A stretch of 64,000 bases of DNA from Proteus appendicitidis (lineage in GTDB: Bacteria; Pseudomonadota; Gammaproteobacteria; Enterobacterales; Enterobacteriaceae): contig NZ_CP127389.1 in NCBI RefSeq assembly GCF_030271835.1, positions 3,818,001 to 3,882,000 on the forward strand. Reading direction: 5' to 3'. A program made the translations under genes and the position numbers. This document shows positions 31,260 to 43,300 of this stretch, piece after piece. How positions within the stretch are numbered: position 1 is the stretch's first letter; each line of letters opens with the position of its first letter. Below the pieces are notes generated by a model, which saw only the letters and a list, made by a program, of their open reading frames with translations, made no database searches and was not told the origin of the DNA.

Positions 31260-31376
31260 ATGAATAAATTAAGTTTATTCAATATGTTAGTAGTGTTAAT
31301 TCATCGTGGAATATCAGAAGAAAACTTTTACACCGAGTTTAAAACGATATATTACTCAAAATACGATTTAAATTAA
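31260..31376 (+). CDS. possible 38-residue small protein
   Basis: ATG to TAA, 38 codons, beginning MNKLSLFNMLVVLIHRG with a hydrophobic first half and a Tyr/Lys-rich tail. Upstream TAAAGA is only a weak Shine-Dalgarno. An open stretch of this size in AT-rich DNA can occur by chance; listed because it sits just after the CRP/FNR-like palindrome. Not recognised. Confidence 0.2.
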   Translation: MNKLSLFNMLVVLIHRGISEENFYTEFKTIYYSKYDLN

Positions 31377-31810
31377 TTAAATATCTCGTTATATTAGTTT
31401 TATTATTCTTTTATTCCCTCTTAATTCGATGATTCTAATAATAGTAACAATTATATCTTTACCTAAATTATAATATTACATATCCTAGAGGCAAACATTG
31501 ATTAATATCCAACTAGGTCGTGTTTTGATTTAAATTTGAGGGCTATTAAAGAATAAAGGTCGCTATATTACAAGGAAAGATAGCATCCCCCATACCTTAT
31601 CTTATTTTCTTTGACGTTTCTCTTATTTAATCAGTCTCTTTTATATACCCGAATTATGGATTATTAACCACGGAAGGAAACGGACTAGCAACCAAGGATG
31701 GTTTATCTTTTCAATAACAACTCCTCTTTTTATTTACTCTCTATTTCATACTTATTCTGTGGCAAATATAGGTAGTATTACCCATCATCAAATAAGAATA
31801 ATTATTATCT

Positions 31811-31859
31811 GTAAATAAAATAAGGCTCTGCTTATTTTAAACTAATTAAACAGAGCCTT
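31811..31859 (-). terminator. terminator of the lipoprotein operon
   Basis: Perfect 9 bp stem (AAGGCTCTG / CAGAGCCTT) with a 20 nt loop; on the minus strand it is followed by ATTTTATTT. Lies 32 bp past the DUF799 stop. Confidence 0.78.
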
Positions 31860-31890
31860 TTCATTATTATGCTTATTTTATTGCATTTGC

Positions 31891-32547
31891 TTATTCTGCA
31901 TCTTTACCATAACTAGGAGAGCGTGGACCATATAGAATACCGTTCGCCTTTCCTGCTGAAAGTAAACGTATACTGGTTATGCCTGCAATTTGGTAGCTTT
32001 TGTCTGATACAGTATTCACAATTTGATTCACAACGGCTGAAACCAGCATCCCTATTAAACTACCTGAAGAGCCGTCTGTTTCTGTACTTGATGCCGTTGC
32101 AGAACTACTCCACAACACGCCACCATTACGAAGATCAACAAGCTTAGCAGTAACAGTCACTCGCGTATCACTAGAAATAATTTGATATGACGTTCCAAAC
32201 TCTGTGATATCTAAGTATAAAACAGCATCAGCACCAAAGATTTCACGAAGTTTATTAGGGCTTACTGCATGAATATCCCCTGCCATGGATAAACCATTTT
32301 GCTTAAATGTTTCTTCAACAACAGCAACAGGGAAAACATAATATCCCGCTTCTGCCAAAGGATATGTTACTTGAGATAAGAAGCTGTGCCCCGCGCTAAC
32401 TTCCGTTGTGTGGTTTTGCGGCACTAAGACTAAAATACTTTTTGGTTTACTCTGTTTAAATGCAGTGTAATCTGTTTTAACAGGCTGGGCGCATCCCGTT
32501 AATACCAACGCAAAAGCCAAGCAAATTAAAGCGAATAATCGACTCAT
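31891..32547 (-). CDS. DUF799/GNA1162-family lipoprotein
   Basis: 218 aa. Lipoprotein signal with lipobox LVLTGC (Cys19) and no Asp at +2, so outer-membrane sorting is expected. The body (SKPKSILVLVPQNHTTEV, GADAVLYLDITEFGTSYQI, VTAKLVDLRNGGVLWSSSA) is that of the DUF799 family, which includes meningococcal GNA1162; function is not settled, and the fold resembles TolB-N/CsgG-like periplasmic modules. Third gene of the operon; its start overlaps the stop of the DUF4810 gene by 4 bp. Confidence 0.85.
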   Translation of the reverse strand: MSRLFALICLAFALVLTGCAQPVKTDYTAFKQSKPKSILVLVPQNHTTEVSAGHSFLSQVTYPLAEAGYYVFPVAVVEETFKQNGLSMAGDIHAVSPNKLREIFGADAVLYLDITEFGTSYQIISSDTRVTVTAKLVDLRNGGVLWSSSATASSTETDGSSGSLIGMLVSAVVNQIVNTVSDKSYQIAGITSIRLLSAGKANGILYGPRSPSYGKDAE

Positions 32548-32897
32548 TTTTGCATTCCTTTATTTTTCATCAGGCGATCCATAAATTCCGCTGATTCAGG
32601 GTAAAGTACTTTTTCTTCATTAAATTCTGCCATTGCTAAATCTAATGCACCCGTCGCACCATATAACATCCCTAAATGCGCATGTAATCCTGGTGGAATA
32701 CCTAATGATTTAGCGCGAGAAAGCTCTATACTTTTCTTCAATGCATCAATTTGTGCTTGAGGATCACTTTCACTTTGTTGATAGTGCTGATATACCACTT
32801 GTTGATAACTGTCCCAGTTATAAAGTGGTTTCGGGCCACTTGCACAGCCTGTCAGTAATAATGCCCCCAAAACAAGGCTTATTAATGGTTTAGACAT
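32544..32897 (-). CDS. DUF4810 small lipoprotein
   Basis: 117 aa. Signal peptide with lipobox LLLTGC (Cys18). The mature part (PLYNWDSYQQVVYQHYQQ, LHAHLGMLYGATGALDLAMAEFNEEKVLYPES) looks like TPR-type helical pairs and matches my memory of DUF4810. Always seen by me in the company of CsgG-like and DUF799 genes, as here. The ATG giving MSKPLISLVLG is the only start that exposes the signal peptide. Confidence 0.82.
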   Translation of the reverse strand: MSKPLISLVLGALLLTGCASGPKPLYNWDSYQQVVYQHYQQSESDPQAQIDALKKSIELSRAKSLGIPPGLHAHLGMLYGATGALDLAMAEFNEEKVLYPESAEFMDRLMKNKGMQK

Positions 32898-32920
32898 CGT
32901 TATATCCTTATAAAGGCGCA

Positions 32921-33595
32921 TTATTTTGAAGGCTGCCAAGCATTGCTCTCAATACCTGCAACTAAATTGTTAACCGCTTCGCGGATCGCTAAATCAAGCA
33001 CTTTACCGTTCAATGTTGAGTCATAGCTTGCTGTTCCACCAAACCCAATGATTTCACGGTTAGAAAGCTCATATTCACCCGCGCCTTGAGATGAGAACAC
33101 CACTTCTGATGTATTCACATTCACAACGTTTAAATTCACTTTTGCATAAGCAACTTGTGTTTTACCGCGACCTAAAATACCGAATAATTGACGATCGCCC
33201 ACTTCTTTACGGCCAAATTCTGTTACATCACCCGTTATCACATAATTAGCGCCTTTCAATTGTTGGCTTTGCCCTTTAATACCGGCTTCTTCTTTTAATT
33301 CAGATAAATTGGCTCTGTCTAATACATTAAAACGCCCTGTTTGTTGTAAGTGCGTCATTAAAATCGTTTTGGATTGGTTGCCTAATCTATCAACTCCATC
33401 AGAGAATATTCCATTCATATAACTAGAACGGTTATCAAACTTACCAATAGAAATAGCGCTCTTAGTGCCTGTATAAGTTGTGTTATAGGTTGCAACTTTA
33501 GCGACTTCTAAAGAACGTGAAGATTCTGATGCACACCCTGCTAGTAATGAAGCAGAAATCATGATCAAACCAAACGATAATTTATTTAAATTCAT
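32921..33595 (-). CDS. CsgG-family lipoprotein
   Basis: 224 aa. Lipobox SLLAGC (Cys21), mature outer-membrane-type lipoprotein. CsgG-like core: ISIGKFDNRSSYMNGIF, LMTHLQQTGRFNVLDRANLSELKEE, GANYVITGDVTEFG, AYAKVNLNVVNVNTSEVVFS. CsgG itself forms the curli export pore, but no curli genes are present here; this belongs to the CsgG/DUF4810/DUF799 three-lipoprotein set. First gene of the operon; an upstream ATG adds 11 residues before the signal peptide. Confidence 0.85.
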   Translation of the reverse strand: MNLNKLSFGLIMISASLLAGCASESSRSLEVAKVATYNTTYTGTKSAISIGKFDNRSSYMNGIFSDGVDRLGNQSKTILMTHLQQTGRFNVLDRANLSELKEEAGIKGQSQQLKGANYVITGDVTEFGRKEVGDRQLFGILGRGKTQVAYAKVNLNVVNVNTSEVVFSSQGAGEYELSNREIIGFGGTASYDSTLNGKVLDLAIREAVNNLVAGIESNAWQPSK

Positions 33596-34076
33596 ATTAA
33601 TAACCCAATAAAGGTGAAATAAACCCATAGATATTCATTCTATTAATTGAAGCAAGGTTGATATAAACAGAAATAATGCTTTCGATTTTAGCTCGTGAGA
33701 GCCACCCTTAAAAACCTTAATAATAATAAGGTTAAAAGACCATCAACTCTTATTTGATAATATAAAGGCAATCAGCGATGGGGAGAATAGAAGATAGGCG
33801 ATAAAAATAACAACAAATAAATATAAAGATAAAATAGGTAATACTTTATCTATTATTTTTTCAATATCCCTTAAGTCAGTTTAAAATTAAACCCATAAAA
33901 AAATAGAAGCAAATTTATATTATATGGCTATTTAATTCGTTCTTATAAATACCTTTATCTAAAGAAAAAACCTAAATAATGTGTAATAAAAAAACGCGAT
34001 ATAACCAATATTGATTATATCACGCCCATTATTTTCGTTCTTTTTACCGACAAATACGGTAATAATAAATACTCTA
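33596..34076. other. intergenic region upstream of the lipoprotein operon
   Basis: 480 bp AT-rich DNA between the operon start and the tex stop. It holds the operon promoter (not pinpointed), a small AACCTTA/TAAGGTT hairpin near 33713-33733 and the tex terminator. I see no gene. Confidence 0.5.
33984..34024 (-). terminator. terminator of tex
   Basis: Read on the minus strand, GTGATATAATC / GGTTATATCGC pairs with one bulge and is followed by GTTTTTTTATT, a good U tail. Confidence 0.75.
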
Positions 34077-36416
34077 TTAGCGTTTTTTTCCAAATGCAGC
34101 GGCTAAAGCATCACCCATTGCACTATTTCCTGCATTATTACCATTATTCATTGGCTGACGGTTACCACGGGCAGGTTTTTGCCCTTTGTTATTTCTAACA
34201 GAATTCGAGGTATTTGATGATGATGGTTTTTTATCACTATCACCTGCAACTTCATCTAAGCGCATAGTCAATGCGATGCGCTTACGAGCTAAATCAACCT
34301 CAAGAACTTTAACTTTAACAATATCTCCAGTTTTCACCACAGTATGTGGATCTTCAATAAATCGATCAGCTAAAGAAGAAATATGCACCAAGCCATCTTG
34401 GTGTACACCGATATCAACGAATGCACCGAAATTAGTCACGTTAGTCACCGTTCCTTCAAGGATCATGCCACTAACTAAGTCATTCATCGTTTCAACACCT
34501 TCAGCAAAAGTCGCTGTTTTAAACTCTGGACGTGGGTCGCGCCCCGGTTTCGCTAACTCTTTTAAGATGTCATTAATCGTTGGCAGACCAAACTGCTCCG
34601 TAATAAATGCTCTTGCGTCTACTTGTGAAATTAAAGTGCTATTCCCCATTAAATCATCAATTTTTTGATGGGTAGCTTGCAGGATATTTTCAACAACAGG
34701 ATACGCTTCAGGGTGAACCGTTGAGGCATCAAGCGGATTTTTACCATCTCGAATACGTAAGAAACCAGCACATTGTTCAAAAGCTTTTGGCCCTAAACGC
34801 GCCACTTTGAGTAACTGTTTTCTATCAATAAAACGACCATTTTCATCACGCCAGCTAATAATATTTTGAGCAATAGATTGGCTAAGCCCTGCAACACGCG
34901 TTAATAACGGTACTGATGCGGTATTTAAGTCAACACCAACGCCATTCACACAGTCTTCAACGACAGTATCAAGTTTTCTCGCTAATAATGTTTGGCTAAC
35001 ATCATGCTGATATTGACCCACACCAATTGATTTAGGATCAATTTTTACAAGTTCAGCCAGAGGATCTTGTAAGCGACGCGCGATAGAAACCGCACCACGG
35101 ATAGAAACATCTAAATCAGGAAATTCATTAGCGGCAAGCTCTGACGCTGAATACACCGATGCGCCCGCTTCACTAACAATCACTTTTTGCGCTTTCACTT
35201 CTGGATAGCGTTTTACTGTTTCAGCAAAAAATCGCTCTGTTTCACGAGAAGCCGTACCATTACCAATCGCCACCAACTCCACATTATGCTTAATACATAA
35301 CGCAGCTACACTTGCTGCGGCTTTATCCGCTTGTCCTGTATGTGGATAAATTGTATCTGTGGCAATTAATTTGCCCGTGCTATCAACAACCGCAACTTTA
35401 ACACCCGTACGTAAACCAGGATCAAGCCCCATTGTGGCACGCATGCCGGCAGGCGCTGCCATCAATAAATCATTAAGGTTACGAGCAAAAACATTAATCG
35501 CTTCTTCTTCCGCTTTTTCTCGTAATTGGCTCATTAGTTCTGTTTCAATATGCATTAAAACTTTTATGCGCCAAGTCCAACTTACAACAGCTTTACGCCA
35601 GCTATCTGCCGGTTGATTATTTAAACGTAACCCTAAATGCTCTGTAACCAGTTGTTCACCGTAGCTCTCTTTGGGGGCTTCTTCAAATTGCGGATCAGGA
35701 TTAAGTGATAATTGAAGAATACCTTCGTTACGACCACGAAACATGGCTAAAGCACGGTGAGAGGGAACATTAGCAATAGGCTCGTGATGATCAAAATAAT
35801 CACTAAATTTAGCGCCTTCAGCTTCTTTGCCATCAATCACTTTGGCAACAAGATGCGCATTTTTCCATAAATATTGGCGAACTTTTGCTAATAATCCCGC
35901 ATCTTCTGAAAAACGTTCCATTAAAATATAACGTGCGCCATCTAAAGCGGCTTTGGTGTCATCAACACCTTTTTCTGCATTGATATAAATAGCCGCTGCT
36001 TCTTCTGGATTATTTTGTGGTTCATTCCACAATAAATCAGCTAATGGCTCTAATCCATTTTCAATCGCAATTTGGCCACGAGTACGGCGCTTAGGCTTAT
36101 AAGGAAGATAGAGATCTTCAAGCTCTGTTTTACTTTGAGTTTCATTAATTGAAGAATGCAGTTCTGGTGTCAGTTTTCCTTGTTCTTCAATTGATTTTAA
36201 AATTGTTTGGCGACGATCGTTGAGTTCGCGTAAGTAACCAAGGCGAGTTTCTAGTTGACGTAATTGCGTATCATCTAATCCGCCGGTGACCTCTTTACGA
36301 TAACGGGCAACAAATGGCACCGTATTCCCTTCATCCAGTAACGTTATAGCCGAAAGGACTTGCTGGGGCTTCACAGATAGCTCATCTGCAATAATTCGGC
36401 TTAATGATTCATTCAT
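34077..36416 (-). CDS. tex: RNA-binding transcription accessory protein Tex (YhgF)
   Basis: 779 aa nucleic-acid-binding protein. Domains in order: N-terminal HTH-like bundle ([20 protein letters not shown]), YqgF/RNase H-like domain ([20 protein letters not shown]), helix-hairpin-helix ([18 protein letters not shown]) and a C-terminal S1 domain ([26 protein letters not shown]). The tail is low-complexity Asn/Ser/Lys. Divergent from greB, as in E. coli. Confidence 0.96.
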   Translation of the reverse strand: MNESLSRIIADELSVKPQQVLSAITLLDEGNTVPFVARYRKEVTGGLDDTQLRQLETRLGYLRELNDRRQTILKSIEEQGKLTPELHSSINETQSKTELEDLYLPYKPKRRTRGQIAIENGLEPLADLLWNEPQNNPEEAAAIYINAEKGVDDTKAALDGARYILMERFSEDAGLLAKVRQYLWKNAHLVAKVIDGKEAEGAKFSDYFDHHEPIANVPSHRALAMFRGRNEGILQLSLNPDPQFEEAPKESYGEQLVTEHLGLRLNNQPADSWRKAVVSWTWRIKVLMHIETELMSQLREKAEEEAINVFARNLNDLLMAAPAGMRATMGLDPGLRTGVKVAVVDSTGKLIATDTIYPHTGQADKAAASVAALCIKHNVELVAIGNGTASRETERFFAETVKRYPEVKAQKVIVSEAGASVYSASELAANEFPDLDVSIRGAVSIARRLQDPLAELVKIDPKSIGVGQYQHDVSQTLLARKLDTVVEDCVNGVGVDLNTASVPLLTRVAGLSQSIAQNIISWRDENGRFIDRKQLLKVARLGPKAFEQCAGFLRIRDGKNPLDASTVHPEAYPVVENILQATHQKIDDLMGNSTLISQVDARAFITEQFGLPTINDILKELAKPGRDPRPEFKTATFAEGVETMNDLVSGMILEGTVTNVTNFGAFVDIGVHQDGLVHISSLADRFIEDPHTVVKTGDIVKVKVLEVDLARKRIALTMRLDEVAGDSDKKPSSSNTSNSVRNNKGQKPARGNRQPMNNGNNAGNSAMGDALAAAFGKKR

Positions 36417-36597
36417 AAAATATTTACCTACCGAGAGGAATAGTTAAAAAAGATGGCTATTATACACGCAGAGCATTAAAAAAATTTGGCAAAATTCCTA
36501 TCTAGCTCGACAATTATGAGGAAATTAACAGATTATTTTAACATTCACGCTATAGTACCTTTATGAAATTCAATGTTGATGATAGTTTTTATTCGTA

Positions 36598-37077
36598 ATG
36601 GCAAAAAGTAACTATATTACTCGTGATGGCTGGTATGCCTTAGACAAAGAGCTAAAATATCTTTGGAAAGAAGAACGCCCGCGTGTCACACAATCGGTTT
36701 CAGAAGCAGCGGCACAAGGTGACCGTTCAGAAAATGCTGAATATATTTATGGAAAGAAGCGATTACGGGAAATTGATAGACGTGTTCGTTTTTTATCAAA
36801 ACGTCTTGATGAACTAAAAATCGTTGACCCAGATCCGCGCCAAGAAGGAAAAGTCTATTTCGGTGCTTGGGTCACGCTTGAAGATGATGACGAAAATATC
36901 AAAACCTTTAGGCTTGTGGGTCCCGATGAATTTGATCCAGCAAAACAGTGGATTTCTATTGATTCCCCTGTTGCTAGAGCGCTTATTGGTAAGCAAGTTG
37001 ATGATGAAATTAGTGTGCAAACACCAGGTGGTGAAGTTAATTACTGCGTATTATCTATCGAATATCATTCGAAATAA
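36598..37077 (+). CDS. greB: transcription elongation factor GreB
   Basis: Stimulates RNA cleavage by backtracked RNA polymerase. 159 aa. N-terminal coiled coil with the acidic tip (AAAQGDRSENAEYIYGKKRLREIDRRVRFL) and C-terminal FKBP-like domain (ISIDSPVARALIGKQVDDEI). The double basic patch typical of GreB rather than GreA is in the coiled coil. Weak Shine-Dalgarno, but the ATG matches the family start. Confidence 0.95.
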   Translation: MAKSNYITRDGWYALDKELKYLWKEERPRVTQSVSEAAAQGDRSENAEYIYGKKRLREIDRRVRFLSKRLDELKIVDPDPRQEGKVYFGAWVTLEDDDENIKTFRLVGPDEFDPAKQWISIDSPVARALIGKQVDDEISVQTPGGEVNYCVLSIEYHSK

Positions 37078-37226
37078 GATAAATAAATAGCTTTATATCC
37101 TTTATTAAGACCAATGAACAAGTTTTATCTATAAATTATTAACATTTATTCTTTGGTTTTGGTTTAATATTCTTATCGATGATAGAATTCGCTAATAAAT
37201 GCATTTGCACTTCGGGAGCTTAAAAA

Positions 37227-37949
37227 ATGCAAGAAAGTTATAAAGTGCTAATCGTAGACGATGATTTACGTCTGCGTTCACTCTTAGAGCGCTATTTGAC
37301 AGAGCAAGGTTTTCAAATCCGTACTGCCGCAAACGCCGATCAAATGGATCGTCTGCTCACTCGCGAATCTATCCATCTTATTGTGCTCGATTTAATGCTT
37401 CCTGGTGAGGATGGCCTCTCTATTTGCCGCCGCTTAAGAAGCCAAAACAACCCTATCCCTATTATTATGGTTACTGCTAAAGGGGAAGAGGTTGATAGAA
37501 TTGTGGGGCTTGAAATCGGTGCTGACGATTACATCTCAAAACCCTTTAATCCAAGAGAACTACTGGCACGTATTCGCGCAGTTCTTCGTCGCCAAGCAAA
37601 TGAATTACCTGGCGCACCTTCACAAGATAACGCCATTATCTCTTTTGGTAAGTTCAAGCTAAACCTTGGTACGCGTGAGATGTTCCACGAAGAAGAGCAT
37701 ATGCCTCTGACAAGCGGTGAATTCGCTGTATTAAAAGTACTGGTATCTCACCCTCGCGAGCCACTTTCTCGTGATAAGTTAATGAGCCTTGCTCGTGGTC
37801 GTGAATACAGTGCAATGGAGCGTTCAATCGATGTCCAAATTTCGCGTTTACGTCGCATGATTGAAGAAGATCCAACGCATCCTCGCTATATTCAAACAGT
37901 TTGGGGACTCGGCTACGTCTTCGTTCCTGATGGAACCAGCGTTCAATGA
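37227..37949 (+). CDS. ompR: osmolarity response regulator OmpR
   Basis: Two-component regulator of porins and envelope genes. 240 aa. Receiver with D55 ([13 protein letters not shown]), conserved T83/K105 region ([24 protein letters not shown]) and winged-helix C-terminal domain ([35 protein letters not shown]). Overlaps envZ by 4 bp (ATGA). Confidence 0.97.
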   Translation: MQESYKVLIVDDDLRLRSLLERYLTEQGFQIRTAANADQMDRLLTRESIHLIVLDLMLPGEDGLSICRRLRSQNNPIPIIMVTAKGEEVDRIVGLEIGADDYISKPFNPRELLARIRAVLRRQANELPGAPSQDNAIISFGKFKLNLGTREMFHEEEHMPLTSGEFAVLKVLVSHPREPLSRDKLMSLARGREYSAMERSIDVQISRLRRMIEEDPTHPRYIQTVWGLGYVFVPDGTSVQ

Positions 37950-39286
37950 GAAGGCTGAGGCTTTCACCCCACAATAAACTGACACGTTCGCTATTTCTGG
38001 TTATCTCGCTACTTTTTTTTAGCTTGATAGCCAGTTATATCGTTGTGCAACACCTTATTGTGGGACCAAGCCTTCAGCAATTTAATAAAGTTTTAGCGTA
38101 TGAAATACGTACGTTAATGCCTGAAGAACTGATCCTAGTAGACGGCACCCCGCTAAAAATCTCCCCTGCTTTACGTAATAAAATCTATAACGAACTCGGT
38201 GTTTCTTTCTTTGATAAAAATGCTGCACTTGAGGAAGGGCTATATTGGGCCAAAATAGATGATGAATTAAGTGAACAGATGTCTGAATATCTGGGAGGAA
38301 AAACCGAGCTATGGATTGAAAATACGCTAGAATACCCAGTCTTATGGGTTAATACGTATATGTCCCCCTCTCTTTGGATCCGCGTTCCACTCACTGAATT
38401 AGGGCAAAACTTCTTACTGCCTGTTTACCGACAAGCGATTATTTTTATTATTATCGTTGTTGCTTTTTTCTGGCTTTATAGCCGTTTTCAAAATCGCCCA
38501 CTCAATGAAGTGGAGTATGCAGCACGTCGCATCGGGAAAGGGGTTATCCCACCGCCTATTCCTGAATCTGGCTCTTCTGAAATGCGCTCAATTATTCGTG
38601 CCTTTAACCAGATGTCATCAGGTATTCGCTCATTAGATAATGATAGAACGCTTGTTATGGCAGGTGTTAGCCATGATTTACGTACACCACTGACTCGAAT
38701 TCGTTTGGCCACTGAAATGATGAGCCCCGAAGATAGTTACCTCGCAGACTCTATCAATAAAGATATCGAAGACTGTGATGCTATTATTGGGCAATTCTTA
38801 GACTATATGCGCACAGGTAAAGAGATGTCTTTAGAACTGTGTGATATGAATAATCTATTACGAGAAGTTATTTCAGCTGAATCTAATTCCGGAAAAATCA
38901 GCGAAGAGCATCTTCATCCTGAACCCATTAATATCACAGCTAACCCTATTGCTGTAAAACGCGCACTAACCAATATGGTGGTGAATGCTACTCGCTATGG
39001 TCATGGCTGGATAAGCGTTTCAAGTGGAAAAGATGAAGAGTATGCGTGGTTCCAAGTTGAAGATGATGGTCCGGGTATTCCACAAGAAGATAGACAACGC
39101 CTTTTCCAACCTTTTGTTCAAGGTGAACAAGCACGTAGCTCAACGGGTGCGGGGTTAGGACTATCTATTATTCGTCGTATTATGGATGCTCATGGTGGCT
39201 ATGTAGAGCTTGATGATAGCGTTAAAGGTGGATTATTAATCCGTGCTAACTTCCCATTAAAAGAGCGCGAAGATGAGGATGATTAG
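37946..39286 (+). CDS. envZ: osmosensor histidine kinase EnvZ
   Basis: Inner-membrane sensor kinase/phosphatase for OmpR. 446 aa. First membrane helix at about 15-36, periplasmic domain, second helix around 160-178, HAMP, then H-box [21 protein letters not shown] with H243 (the E. coli number), N-box [11 protein letters not shown]-boxes DDGPGIP and GAGLGLSII. In E. coli pckA follows convergently; here the pst operon follows instead. Confidence 0.96.
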   Translation: MRRLRLSPHNKLTRSLFLVISLLFFSLIASYIVVQHLIVGPSLQQFNKVLAYEIRTLMPEELILVDGTPLKISPALRNKIYNELGVSFFDKNAALEEGLYWAKIDDELSEQMSEYLGGKTELWIENTLEYPVLWVNTYMSPSLWIRVPLTELGQNFLLPVYRQAIIFIIIVVAFFWLYSRFQNRPLNEVEYAARRIGKGVIPPPIPESGSSEMRSIIRAFNQMSSGIRSLDNDRTLVMAGVSHDLRTPLTRIRLATEMMSPEDSYLADSINKDIEDCDAIIGQFLDYMRTGKEMSLELCDMNNLLREVISAESNSGKISEEHLHPEPINITANPIAVKRALTNMVVNATRYGHGWISVSSGKDEEYAWFQVEDDGPGIPQEDRQRLFQPFVQGEQARSSTGAGLGLSIIRRIMDAHGGYVELDDSVKGGLLIRANFPLKEREDEDD

Positions 39287-39375
39287 CCCACTCTATTGCA
39301 AATATTGAAGTGCTTTTATTACGCTATTTCTCTTCTCATTTCTCTCCTCCTATAAATATTTCATCATTTTTTCGC

Positions 39376-39426
39376 TTTGTCATAAAACTGTCACAATTAA
39401 GACATTTAATTGTCATCAAACTGACC
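39376..39426 (+). promoter_or_regulatory. tandem Pho boxes upstream of pstS
   Basis: TTTGTCATAAAACTGTCACA (39376-39395) and ATTGTCATCAAACTGACC (39409-39426) match the PhoB consensus CTGTCATAWAWCTGTCACA. Their position 75-125 bp before pstS implies phosphate-starvation induction of the whole operon by PhoB. Confidence 0.88.
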
Positions 39427-39498
39427 TATTGTCTGTGCGTACCGTAACCGAAGTTGATAGATGTCGAAAATTATTCTACCTATCCCACAGGAGGGATT

Positions 39499-40539
39499 AT
39501 GAAACTGATGCGTACCACCCTGACTAGTGTCATTGCCGCTGCGTTTTCAATGACCGCTCTTTCTGCACAGGCAACGACCTCGCTGACTGGTGCTGGCGCA
39601 ACGTTCCCTGCCCCAGTTTATGCTAAATGGGCAGATTCCTATCAGAAAGAAACGGGTAACAAAATTAACTACCAAGGCATTGGTTCCTCTGGTGGTGTTA
39701 AACAAATCATTGCAAATACTGTTGATTTTGGTGCTTCAGATGCGCCATTAGCAGACGACAAATTACAAGCTGACGGTTTATTCCAATTTCCTACCGTCAT
39801 TGGTGGCGTTGTTATGGCAGTAAATATTCCTGGTATCAAATCAGGTGAACTGACCTTAGATGGCGACACTATCGGTAATATCTATCTAGGCAAGATCCAA
39901 AAATGGAACGATCCTGCCATCACTAAGCTCAATCCGGGCGTAAAATTACCAGACCAAAATATTGCGGTTATTCGCCGTGCTGACGGCTCAGGTACATCAT
40001 TCGTTTTCACTAGCTACTTATCAAAAGTAAATAGTGCATGGAAAGATGAAGTAGGCGCAGGCTCTACCGTAAAATGGCCGACAGGCTTAGGTGGAAAAGG
40101 GAATGATGGCATCGCGGCATTCGTTCAACGTGTACCAGGTTCAATTGGTTATGTTGAATATGCTTACGCGAAACAAAACAACCTTGCTTATACTAAATTA
40201 GTCACCGCTGACGGCGAAGCAATCGCACCAACCGCTGACAGCTTTAGTGCCGCAGCAAGAAAAATAGATTGGAGCAAAAGCTTTGCACAAGACCTGACTA
40301 ACCAGAAAGGTGAAAATGCATGGCCGATTACTTCAACTACCTTCATCTTAGTGCATCAAACACAAAAAGATGCCGTAAAAGGTAAAGAAGTACTGAATTT
40401 CTTCAACTGGGCTTACGACAAAGGTAATCAGGAAGCGAAAAACCTAGATTACGCGGTATTACCTACCGAAGTTGTAGAACAAATTCGTGCTGCATGGAAA
40501 ACAAGTATCAAAGACAGTAATGGTAAACCGATTTACTAA
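39499..40539 (+). CDS. pstS: phosphate-binding periplasmic protein PstS
   Basis: High-affinity phosphate receptor of the Pst ABC importer. 346 aa with a Sec signal peptide ending at SAQA-TTSL. Phosphate-contacting motifs [32 protein letters not shown] and [13 protein letters not shown] are intact. The ATG after AGGAGGGATT gives the proper signal peptide; an upstream ATG adds 15 residues. Confidence 0.97.
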   Translation: MKLMRTTLTSVIAAAFSMTALSAQATTSLTGAGATFPAPVYAKWADSYQKETGNKINYQGIGSSGGVKQIIANTVDFGASDAPLADDKLQADGLFQFPTVIGGVVMAVNIPGIKSGELTLDGDTIGNIYLGKIQKWNDPAITKLNPGVKLPDQNIAVIRRADGSGTSFVFTSYLSKVNSAWKDEVGAGSTVKWPTGLGGKGNDGIAAFVQRVPGSIGYVEYAYAKQNNLAYTKLVTADGEAIAPTADSFSAAARKIDWSKSFAQDLTNQKGENAWPITSTTFILVHQTQKDAVKGKEVLNFFNWAYDKGNQEAKNLDYAVLPTEVVEQIRAAWKTSIKDSNGKPIY

Positions 40540-40574
40540 TAAAACGGCAATCATTAAGAGATAAGTTAACGTTC

Positions 40575-40596
40575 ACCCTCTGCTAAAACAGGGGGT
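40575..40596 (+). other. mRNA hairpin between pstS and pstC
   Basis: ACCCTCTG-CTAAAA-CAGGGGGT with no T tail. Probably a processing/stabilising hairpin that raises PstS over the permease, a common device after binding-protein genes. Confidence 0.55.
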
Positions 40597-40616
40597 AATA
40601 AATTAAAAGAGGCTTT

Positions 40617-41576
40617 ATGGCCGAGCACACAACGGTAATAAAGGCCCCTAGTAAACGAGGGGACGTTATTTTCAGCGCACTAGTTCGTCTAGCTGCGTTG
40701 ATTACGCTTTTGCTTTTAACAGGTATCATTGTTTCACTGATTTTCGCCTCATGGCCAAGCATTCAACAATTCGGCCTTTCATTCTTATGGTCGAAAGAGT
40801 GGGATCCTCCTGCTCAGGAATTTGGCGCACTAGTACCGATTTACGGCACCATTGTGACCTCAGTCATCGCACTGATCATTGCTGTTCCTGTCAGTTTTGG
40901 TATCGCTCTGTTCTTAACTGAATTAGCCCCTAATTGGTTAAAACGCCCGTTAGGTATCGCTATTGAGTTACTCGCCGCGATTCCCAGCATTGTTTATGGT
41001 ATGTGGGGGCTATTTGTCTTTGCACCACTCTTTGCAACCTATTTCCAAGAGCCTGTAGGTAATGTGATGTCTTCCATTCCTATCGTTGGCGAGCTTTTCT
41101 CTGGCCCTGCTTTTGGTATTGGTATTCTGGCGGCAGGGGTTATCCTCGCTATCATGATCATTCCTTATATCGCTTCTGTCATGCGTGATGTGTTTGAACA
41201 AACGCCTGTCATGATGAAAGAGTCTGCCTACGGTATTGGCTGTACAACATGGGAAGTGATTTGGAATATCGTTCTACCTTATACCCGTAATGGTGTTATC
41301 GGCGGTGTTATGCTGGGATTAGGTCGCGCCTTAGGTGAAACCATGGCGGTAACCTTTATCATCGGTAATACCTACCAATTAGATTCCGCATCACTGTTTA
41401 TGCCAGGAAACAGTATTACCTCTGCATTAGCCAATGAATTTGCGGAAGCCGAAACGGGGTTACATACTGCGGCATTGATGGAATTAGGGCTTATCTTGTT
41501 TGTCATCACCTTTATCGTCCTTGCGATTTCTAAGTTTATGACATTACGTTTATCAAAAAATGAAGGAGCGCGCTGA
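40617..41576 (+). CDS. pstC: phosphate ABC transporter permease PstC
   Basis: Inner-membrane permease subunit, 319 aa, six membrane segments. The ABC-permease EAA loop reads [29 protein letters not shown], and the conserved [13 protein letters not shown] motif is present. Stop is adjacent to the pstA start. Confidence 0.96.
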   Translation: MAEHTTVIKAPSKRGDVIFSALVRLAALITLLLLTGIIVSLIFASWPSIQQFGLSFLWSKEWDPPAQEFGALVPIYGTIVTSVIALIIAVPVSFGIALFLTELAPNWLKRPLGIAIELLAAIPSIVYGMWGLFVFAPLFATYFQEPVGNVMSSIPIVGELFSGPAFGIGILAAGVILAIMIIPYIASVMRDVFEQTPVMMKESAYGIGCTTWEVIWNIVLPYTRNGVIGGVMLGLGRALGETMAVTFIIGNTYQLDSASLFMPGNSITSALANEFAEAETGLHTAALMELGLILFVITFIVLAISKFMTLRLSKNEGAR

Positions 41577-41577
41577 T

Positions 41578-42480
41578 ATGTCAAAAACATCCTCTTCTTC
41601 ATTACAAGTTCAAACAGAAAGCGAACTGCATATACGCCATAAACGCCAGCTTTGGCGTCGTCAAAAAAACCGTATCGCACTGTTTTTATCTGTCTCGACT
41701 ATGGCATTTGGTCTTTTCTGGCTAACGTGGATTTTATTCTCTACGTTCACCAAAGGCTTTGATGGCATGTCACTGGCACTGTTTACTGAAATGACACCGC
41801 CACCAAATACTGATGGTGGTGGATTAGCGAATGCCATTGTCGGTAGTGGATTACTGATTTTATGGGCAACGGTGATTGGAACGCCGTTAGGTATTCTTGC
41901 TGGAATTTATCTTGCTGAATATGGTCGTCGTTCATGGCTTGCTGAAACTACACGTTTTATTAATGATATTTTGCTGTCAGCGCCATCAATCGTTGTCGGG
42001 CTGTTTGTCTACACCATTGTTGTTGCACAGATGCAGCACTTTTCAGGATGGGCGGGAATTATCGCATTAGCGTTACTGCAAATTCCTATCGTTATTCGTA
42101 CCACTGAAAATATGTTGAAGTTAGTCCCTGATAGCTTACGCGAAGCTGCTTACGCATTAGGAACACCAAAGTGGAAGATGATCTCTAAAATCACCTTAAA
42201 AGCCTCGGTATCAGGCATTATCACGGGTGTCTTATTAGCGATTGCACGTATTGCAGGTGAAACTGCACCACTGCTATTTACTTCACTATCAAATCAATTC
42301 TGGAGCACAGACTTAAACGAACCGATAGCTAACTTACCTGTGACTATCTTTAAGTTCGCCATGAGTCCTTTTGCACAATGGCAAGAGCTTGCTTGGGCTG
42401 GCGTATTACTTATCACCCTCTGTGTTCTATTTATCAATATTATCGCGCGCGTGCTGTTTGCTAAACGCAAGCACGGTTAA
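41578..42480 (+). CDS. pstA: phosphate ABC transporter permease PstA
   Basis: Second permease subunit, 300 aa, six membrane segments after a cytoplasmic N-terminus. EAA loop [29 protein letters not shown] and [13 protein letters not shown] are characteristic. The ATG after GGAGCGCGCTGAT is 1 bp past the pstC stop; an earlier start would overlap pstC. Confidence 0.96.
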   Translation: MSKTSSSSLQVQTESELHIRHKRQLWRRQKNRIALFLSVSTMAFGLFWLTWILFSTFTKGFDGMSLALFTEMTPPPNTDGGGLANAIVGSGLLILWATVIGTPLGILAGIYLAEYGRRSWLAETTRFINDILLSAPSIVVGLFVYTIVVAQMQHFSGWAGIIALALLQIPIVIRTTENMLKLVPDSLREAAYALGTPKWKMISKITLKASVSGIITGVLLAIARIAGETAPLLFTSLSNQFWSTDLNEPIANLPVTIFKFAMSPFAQWQELAWAGVLLITLCVLFINIIARVLFAKRKHG

Positions 42481-42509
42481 CGCAGAAAGTTAAGCAAGAG
42501 AGACGTTGA

Positions 42510-43286
<777 letters not shown>

Positions 43287-43300
43287 TAACGAGGCAATTA

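Larger units (their letters stand above)
31041..31890. other. 850 bp AT-rich intergenic region
   Basis: Between divergently placed hemN (minus, left) and the end of the lipoprotein operon. It contains the hemN upstream region with a CRP/FNR-like palindrome, a possible 38-codon ORF (31260-31376), and the operon terminator at its right end. The remaining roughly 430 bp show no coding potential I can defend and may be decayed DNA. Confidence 0.6.

Noticed and set aside
33713-33733. Small AACCTTA/TAAGGTT hairpin as an operator or terminator
   Set aside because: Seven base pairs in AT-rich DNA, no tail and no adjacent gene end; could be chance.
34186-34668. 160-codon plus-strand open frame inside tex
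   Set aside because: Antisense to the conserved S1/HhH part of tex; composition is the complement of a real gene, with no ribosome binding site.
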